A stretch of DNA of 64,000 nt, from assembly GCA_900759715.1 (NCBI GenBank), contig CAAEXF010000065.1, positions 11,047 to 75,046 of the forward strand, read 5' to 3'. This document shows, piece after piece, positions 60,078-64,000 of this stretch. Under the pieces are notes generated by a model, which saw only the letters and a program-made list of their open reading frames with translations, had not been told where the DNA came from and did not search any database. Every line of letters starts with the position of its first letter. Position 1 is the stretch's first letter. The stretch is from Clostridium_AM sp900759715 (lineage in GTDB: Bacteria > Bacillota > Clostridia > Clostridiales > Clostridiaceae). The position numbers and the translations under genes were made by a program.

Positions 60078-61742
60078 GTGAAAAATGAAAATTGCGTAAG
60101 AGTTATTCCTTTAGGAGGACTTGGAGAAATTGGCAAAAATATAACTGCAATTGAATATAAGGATGAAATCATGGTAATAGACTGTGGAATATCTTTTCCT
60201 GAGGAAGACATGTATGGTGTGGATTTAGTAATACCTGATATATCATATTTGTTAGATAATAAGGAAAAAGTTAAAGGAATATTTTTAACTCATGGACATG
60301 AAGATCATATAGGCTCAATACCTTATTTTTTAAAGCAGCTTAATGTACCTATTTATGGCACAAGATTAACTTTAGGGATAGTTGAAATAAAATTAAAAGA
60401 GCATGGGCTGCTTAAAAGCTCTGAACTTCATGCGGTAGAACCTGGCGATACAGTAGAGCTAGAAGATTTTAAGGTTGAATTTATACGAAACAACCATAGT
60501 ATATCAGATTCCTGTTGTCTTGCTATTTTCACACCAGTAGGAGTGATACTACATACTGGGGATTTTAAAGTAGATTATACACCTATAGATGATAAGGTTA
60601 TGGATTTAAAGCGTATATCTAATCTTGGAAGTAGCGGAGTACTACTGCTTATGGCAGATAGCACAAATGTTGAGCGTTCTGGTCATACAATTTCAGAAAG
60701 TTCTATAGGAGAAACGCTGGTTAAAATTTTTTCGAAGGCTGAAGGAAGAGTTATTGTAGCCACATTTGCTTCAAATATTCAAAGAATGCAGCAAATAGTC
60801 AATGCTTCTGTACAATATGGGAGAAAGGTAGCCTTTAGTGGAAGAAGTATGGAAAATATATCTAAGGTTGCAATGGAACTAGGATACTTGCATATACCAG
60901 AACATTATATGATTTCTGTAGATGAGATTCGTAATTACCCGAATGAGCAGATAACTATCATAACTACAGGCAGTCAAGGAGAGCCTATGTCAGCTCTTGC
61001 TAGAATAGCCTTCTCTACTCATAAAACAATTAAACTTGAACCTAATGACTTAATCATTATATCTGCATCACCAATACCAGGCAATGGAAAGTTTATATCG
61101 AGAGTAATTAATGAACTATTTAAAAAAGGAGCAGAGGTTATTTATGAAGCATTAGAGGAAGTACACGTATCCGGCCATGCTTATCGAGAAGAGTTGAAAT
61201 TAATTCATACACTGGTACATCCTAAGTATTTTATGCCAGTTCATGGTGAATATAGGCATCTGAGACATCACTCAATATTAGCACAAAAGCTTGGTATGGA
61301 AAGTTCAAATACTTTTATTATGGAAACTGGTCAAGTTTTAGAGTTATCGGAAAATGAAGCTAAAGTTTCCGGTAGAGTTCCTACGGGTATTGTTCTTGTA
61401 GACGGACTTGGAGTTGGAGATGTTGGAAACATAGTGCTTAGGGATAGAAGGCATTTAGCTGAAGACGGTATTCTTACAGTAGTTGTAACTATAGAAAAAG
61501 AAAGCTACAATATCATTGCAGGACCAGATATAATTACCAGAGGCTTCATTTATGTAAAAGAATCTGAACCTCTAATTAATGAAGCAAAAGAAATTGTAAA
61601 AAAAGAATTGGATAATTGCTTAGAAAATAAAGTAATTGAATGGTACGTATTAAAATCTAACATGAAAAAATCTTTAGAGAAATTTTTATATGAAAAAACA
61701 AAAAGAAGACCAGTTATACTTCCAATAATCATGGAAATCTAA
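60078..61742 (+). CDS. rnj: Ribonuclease J
   Basis: A 554-residue metallo-beta-lactamase/beta-CASP RNase of normal length. It carries out 5'-3' exonuclease and endonuclease steps in mRNA decay and rRNA maturation. Motif 2 HGHEDHIGS lies at residues 72-80; metal ligands follow in NNHSISDS and LHTGDFKVD; the beta-CASP motifs appear as ATFASNIQRMQQ, TTGSQGEPMSAL and HVSGHA; and PVHGEYRHLRHH lies near 390. The GTG start has AAGGAGG 8 nt upstream. It is a housekeeping gene with its own terminator. J1 versus J2 paralogue status cannot be settled here. Confidence 0.96.
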   Translation: MKNENCVRVIPLGGLGEIGKNITAIEYKDEIMVIDCGISFPEEDMYGVDLVIPDISYLLDNKEKVKGIFLTHGHEDHIGSIPYFLKQLNVPIYGTRLTLGIVEIKLKEHGLLKSSELHAVEPGDTVELEDFKVEFIRNNHSISDSCCLAIFTPVGVILHTGDFKVDYTPIDDKVMDLKRISNLGSSGVLLLMADSTNVERSGHTISESSIGETLVKIFSKAEGRVIVATFASNIQRMQQIVNASVQYGRKVAFSGRSMENISKVAMELGYLHIPEHYMISVDEIRNYPNEQITIITTGSQGEPMSALARIAFSTHKTIKLEPNDLIIISASPIPGNGKFISRVINELFKKGAEVIYEALEEVHVSGHAYREELKLIHTLVHPKYFMPVHGEYRHLRHHSILAQKLGMESSNTFIMETGQVLELSENEAKVSGRVPTGIVLVDGLGVGDVGNIVLRDRRHLAEDGILTVVVTIEKESYNIIAGPDIITRGFIYVKESEPLINEAKEIVKKELDNCLENKVIEWYVLKSNMKKSLEKFLYEKTKRRPVILPIIMEI

Positions 61743-61758
61743 AATATATCTTATTTGT

Positions 61759-61799
61759 AGTACAGTCATAAGGAATTGCCTTGTGACTGTATTTATTTT
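61759..61799 (+). terminator. Terminator after the RNase J gene
   Basis: TACAGTCATAAGG pairs with CCTTGTGACTGTA around loop AATTG, followed by TTTATTTTT. Confidence 0.9.
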
Positions 61800-61860
61800 T
61801 AAGGAAAAGGAATAATAAGTTAAGTGAAATTATATTTTTATAAATGCTGGAGGGAAAAAC

Positions 61861-62136
61861 ATGAAAGATATAGATAATGTATTAAAAGATATAAGACAAA
61901 TCGATGGTCAGGCGGATAGGTTAAAGAATATGATATCAAATGCTTACGAAGGTTATGAATATAATGGAGCATCTGAAGTTATTATAAATAGAGATAAAGG
62001 ATTAGATAGAGTAAATTCAAGTGCCTATAGGATACAGGTTAACAGTCCTAGTTCGCCTACAATAATAGCTATGGTTGATGAAGGAATAGATCATTATGTT
62101 GCTACTGTTGTGGATGCCTATATAGAAAATCAGTAG
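61861..62136 (+). CDS. Hypothetical protein (91 aa)
   Basis: I do not recognise it. It is 91 residues, soluble, acidic and without cysteine. A helical N-terminus (DIDNVLKDIRQIDGQADRLK) precedes a beta-rich C-half with SPSSPTIIAMVDEGIDHYVA. GGAGGG lies 7 nt before the ATG, and a strong terminator follows, so it is a small independent transcription unit. Good SD and codon use make it a likely real gene. Confidence 0.75.
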   Translation: MKDIDNVLKDIRQIDGQADRLKNMISNAYEGYEYNGASEVIINRDKGLDRVNSSAYRIQVNSPSSPTIIAMVDEGIDHYVATVVDAYIENQ

Positions 62137-62152
62137 AAATTAATATTCTTTA

Positions 62153-62193
62153 ACAAAGGCTATTTTTCTTGTGTAAGAAGGATAGCCTTTGTT
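62153..62193 (+). terminator. Terminator after the 91-aa gene
   Basis: AACAAAGGCTA pairs with TAGCCTTTGTT around a loop of about 19 nt, followed by GTATTAATT. Confidence 0.8.
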
Positions 62194-62254
62194 GTATTAA
62201 TTGAAAAACACAACATGCTATGATAGTATATAGTTAAAAATTCAGTTGTTTATC

Positions 62255-62537
62255 TATATAGAGTTACTAGGACGAAAGTTGACTTATACGCCGGTATATG
62301 TTTCCAAGCTTCAGCACGTTAAAAACTTCTAGCCAGTCTAAAGCTTGTGCTTTAAGCAGAGAACCAAAATCTGCGATTTTGTGTAAATCGCTTACTCCTC
62401 TGACGTAAGGAAGAGGAGCGTCATATAAGGTTCTCTTAAAACCCTTCACTAAGACTGGCACAAAGTTTTTAAATCTACTTCAGCTTTGGAAACATATCCC
62501 TCTGTATAAGTCAACTTTCTAGTTAGTTTCTCTATAT
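62255..62537. repeat. Family A long palindrome, copy A3, with nested module C
   Basis: The 283-bp element has family A ends (TATATAGAG...CGAAAGTTGACTTATAC; GTATAAGTCAACTTTC...CTCTATAT) and arms (ATGTTTCCAAGCTTCAG, GTTAAAAACTTCTAG, CACTAAGACTGGCAC). The apex present in A1 and A2 is replaced by module C (copy C4, 62354-62393) and a CTCTGACGTAAGGAAGAGGAGCG-like hairpin (shown here in parts: CTCCTCTGACG, AGGAGCGTC). The arm change CAGTCT...AGACTGG is kept complementary. Confidence 0.88.
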
Positions 62538-62658
62538 TTAAATTTATTTTTGTAAACGTTATAACTGAATTGGACAAATAATAAACGGAACAGGTTAAAT
62601 AGATTATACAATGTATGATGGGGAATAAGAAACATTGGCAAAATGGGAGGGTTTAATT

Positions 62659-63891
62659 ATGTTAAAGTTAGATTTTACTAAAGAATATTTTACTATGAAG
62701 GAAAGTGATGTTGTAGAATATGCTAAAACTGTTTTAAGTTTTTTTAATGAGGATGCAGTTTTAACTTGCAAGGAAATTGGAGATGGAAATCTTAACTATG
62801 TATTTAGAGTTGTTGATGAGAAAAATAATAAGTCTATAATAATAAAACAAGCAGGTCCTGTAGCGAGAATATCTGATGAATTTAAAGTTTCACCAGATCG
62901 TAATAGAATAGAAAGTGAAATATTAAAGCTTCAGCATTCTCTTGCTAAAGGTTTAGTTCCAGAGGTTTATCACTACGATCCTATTATGAATTGCTGTGTA
63001 ATGGAGGATTTATCTGATCATACAATACTGCGTACAGCATTATTAGAGCATAAAAAGTTTCCAATGTTAGTAGATCATATAACAACCTATATGGTAAATA
63101 CTTTATTACTTACTTCAGATGTTGTTATGTGTCATAAAGAGAAAAAAGCTCTTGTTAAGAGTTTTATAAATCCTGAGCTTTGTGAAATTAGTGAAGACTT
63201 AGTTTATACTGAGCCATTCTTTAATTGTCAAAGAAATGATATATTTAAGCCAACAAAGGCTGTAGCACAAGAGCTTTTGTGGAATGACAAGAAGTTTATA
63301 TTAGAAACAGCAAAACTAAAATTTGAATTCATGACAAATTCTCAGTGTTTAATACATGGTGATCTTCACAGTGGTTCCATATTTGTTAAAGAAAATTCCA
63401 CAAAAGTTATAGATCCTGAATTTGCATTCTATGGTCCAGCAGGGTATGATGTTGGTAATGTTGTAGCACACTTTATATTTGCATTAGTAAATGCTGAAGC
63501 TACAATGGAAGAAGGAGCGGAAAAAGATAGTTACATAGCTTGGGTTAAGGAAAGCATTTTAAATACAGTTAATATGTTTAAAGAAAAATTCAATAAAGCA
63601 TATGATGAAAATGTAACTGAAAGAGTTGCTAAATATGAAGGTTTCAAAGAATATTACTTAAATAATATTTTAAGAGACACAGCAGCAGTTACTGGATTAG
63701 AATTATGTAGAAGGATTTTAGGAATAGCTCATGTAAAGGATATAACAACAATTGAAGATGTTCAAAAAAGAGTACAGGCTGAAAAGTTCTGTTTAACTTT
63801 TGGCAAAGAAGTTGTTATGAATAGGGAAAATATGATGAATGGCAAGAGCTATTTAGAACTAATAGAGCATTGCAAAAAGTTAGGAGGTTAA
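62659..63891 (+). CDS. mtnK: S-methyl-5-thioribose kinase
   Basis: A 410-residue kinase of the methionine salvage pathway that phosphorylates methylthioribose to its 1-phosphate. It has the family's N-lobe (LTCKEIGDGNLNYVFRV, KSIIIKQAGPVARISDEF), the catalytic loop LIHGDLHSGSIFV (near 238) and the metal-binding DPEFAFYGPAGYDVGN. I choose the ATG at 62659 because GGGAGG lies 8 nt upstream; the upstream TTG has no SD. mtnA usually lies next to mtnK and may be just beyond the window. I see no SAM riboswitch upstream. Confidence 0.96.
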   Translation: MLKLDFTKEYFTMKESDVVEYAKTVLSFFNEDAVLTCKEIGDGNLNYVFRVVDEKNNKSIIIKQAGPVARISDEFKVSPDRNRIESEILKLQHSLAKGLVPEVYHYDPIMNCCVMEDLSDHTILRTALLEHKKFPMLVDHITTYMVNTLLLTSDVVMCHKEKKALVKSFINPELCEISEDLVYTEPFFNCQRNDIFKPTKAVAQELLWNDKKFILETAKLKFEFMTNSQCLIHGDLHSGSIFVKENSTKVIDPEFAFYGPAGYDVGNVVAHFIFALVNAEATMEEGAEKDSYIAWVKESILNTVNMFKEKFNKAYDENVTERVAKYEGFKEYYLNNILRDTAAVTGLELCRRILGIAHVKDITTIEDVQKRVQAEKFCLTFGKEVVMNRENMMNGKSYLELIEHCKKLGG

Positions 63892-63990
63892 AGTCCTAAA
63901 TGGACTTTAACGGGTAATTTTGCTAGGTAAAAGTTCTAAATGAACTTTTACGGGTAACTTGTGAGCGGAAGCGAAAATCTTAAGTTACCC
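63889..63990. repeat. Tandem covarying hairpins at the window end
   Basis: Hairpin 1 is AAAGTCC-TAAAT-GGACTTT followed by AACGGGTAA (63890-63917). Hairpin 2 is AAAAGTTC-TAAAT-GAACTTTT followed by ACGGGTAA (63929-63957). The CC/GG to TC/GA change is compensatory. A third stem, GGGTAACTT/AAGTTACCC (63952-63990), overlaps hairpin 2. It begins on the mtnK stop codon and may continue past the window. Confidence 0.75.
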
Positions 63991-64000
63991 AGTACCCGAA

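Noticed and set aside
62267..62461. 64-codon minus-strand ORF in element A3
   Set aside because: It lies wholly within a palindromic repeat and has no equivalent in copies A1 and A2.
62540..62658. Possible SAM (S-box) riboswitch before mtnK
   Set aside because: None of the S-box core segments is present; the stretch is plain AT-rich leader.

Overview
The window is about 64 kb of very AT-rich, densely coded DNA. It looks like a chromosome segment of a Clostridium sensu stricto species. The signs are low GC, strong AGGAGG-type ribosome binding sites, frequent TTG/GTG starts, many chemoreceptors and two-component kinases, clostridial riboswitches, and a CooS-type carbon monoxide dehydrogenase with its ferredoxin. 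The CooS cluster means the organism can probably oxidise CO or protect itself from it. No acetyl-CoA synthase genes lie here, so acetogenesis cannot be inferred. I see no rRNA, tRNA, CRISPR array, transposase or phage gene.

Layout. 1-9.1 kb: the end of a DUF445-type membrane protein, a YbjQ/UPF0145 protein, a chemoreceptor, an M29 aminopeptidase, a site-2-type protease, an AI-2E-family permease, and a small fusion of a nucleotide-binding fold with a chemoreceptor tip. 9.2-12.1 kb (minus strand): a cyclic-di-GMP riboswitch upstream of an unusual ketoacyl-synthase-III homologue and a multi-TM chemoreceptor. 12.1-23 kb: TatD, a split ThiX/ThiYZ thiamine-precursor ABC transporter (the YZ half under a TPP riboswitch), a SulP transporter, a YfcC-type antiporter, a nitroreductase and an MFS transporter. 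23-33 kb: a leucine/branched-chain operon (small ORF, ilvC, leuA, leuC, leuD, leuB, ilvB, ilvN) behind two tandem T-boxes. 33.5-40.2 kb: an aromatic amino acid operon (aroF, tyrA, aroB, aroA, aroC, pheA). 40.5-51 kb: an AraC regulator with cupin and PocR-like domains, two related PAS histidine kinases, an aromatic-acid-exporter-type protein, a ferritin-like protein and an FtsH-like protease. 51-55.8 kb: a YczE-like membrane protein divergent from cooS-cooF-oxidoreductase. 55.9-64 kb: a secreted DUF5050-type protein, an O-antigen-ligase/TPR protein, a CBS protein, RNase J, a small protein and methylthioribose kinase.

The least explained content is between the genes. At least five families of palindromic repeats sit there. 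Family A is a roughly 265-bp imperfect palindrome with terminal inverted repeats (three full copies and one 103-bp derivative), usually placed on a stop codon. Family B is a two-hairpin element. Module C is a 40-bp palindrome found alone and nested inside the other families in both orientations. Family D is an element bounded by GTCCTCTGTC-type inverted repeats inside the leu operon. Family E is an 80-bp hairpin element with two copies. The last 110 bp hold a pair of tandem hairpins with compensatory base changes. I know no name for most of these and consider them the best candidates for something undescribed.

How the genes work together. The T-box-controlled ilv-leu operon and the aro-tyr-phe operon form an amino-acid biosynthesis block that lacks ilvD and ilvE. 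A possible 23-codon ilvD remnant follows pheA. The thi genes scavenge a pyrimidine precursor of thiamine, which the ThDP enzyme IlvB needs. CooS, CooF and the flavoprotein form a plausible chain from CO to ferredoxin to NAD(P) or another acceptor, with a palindromic operator at the promoter. All calls come from reading the sequence and from family knowledge; no database search was run.
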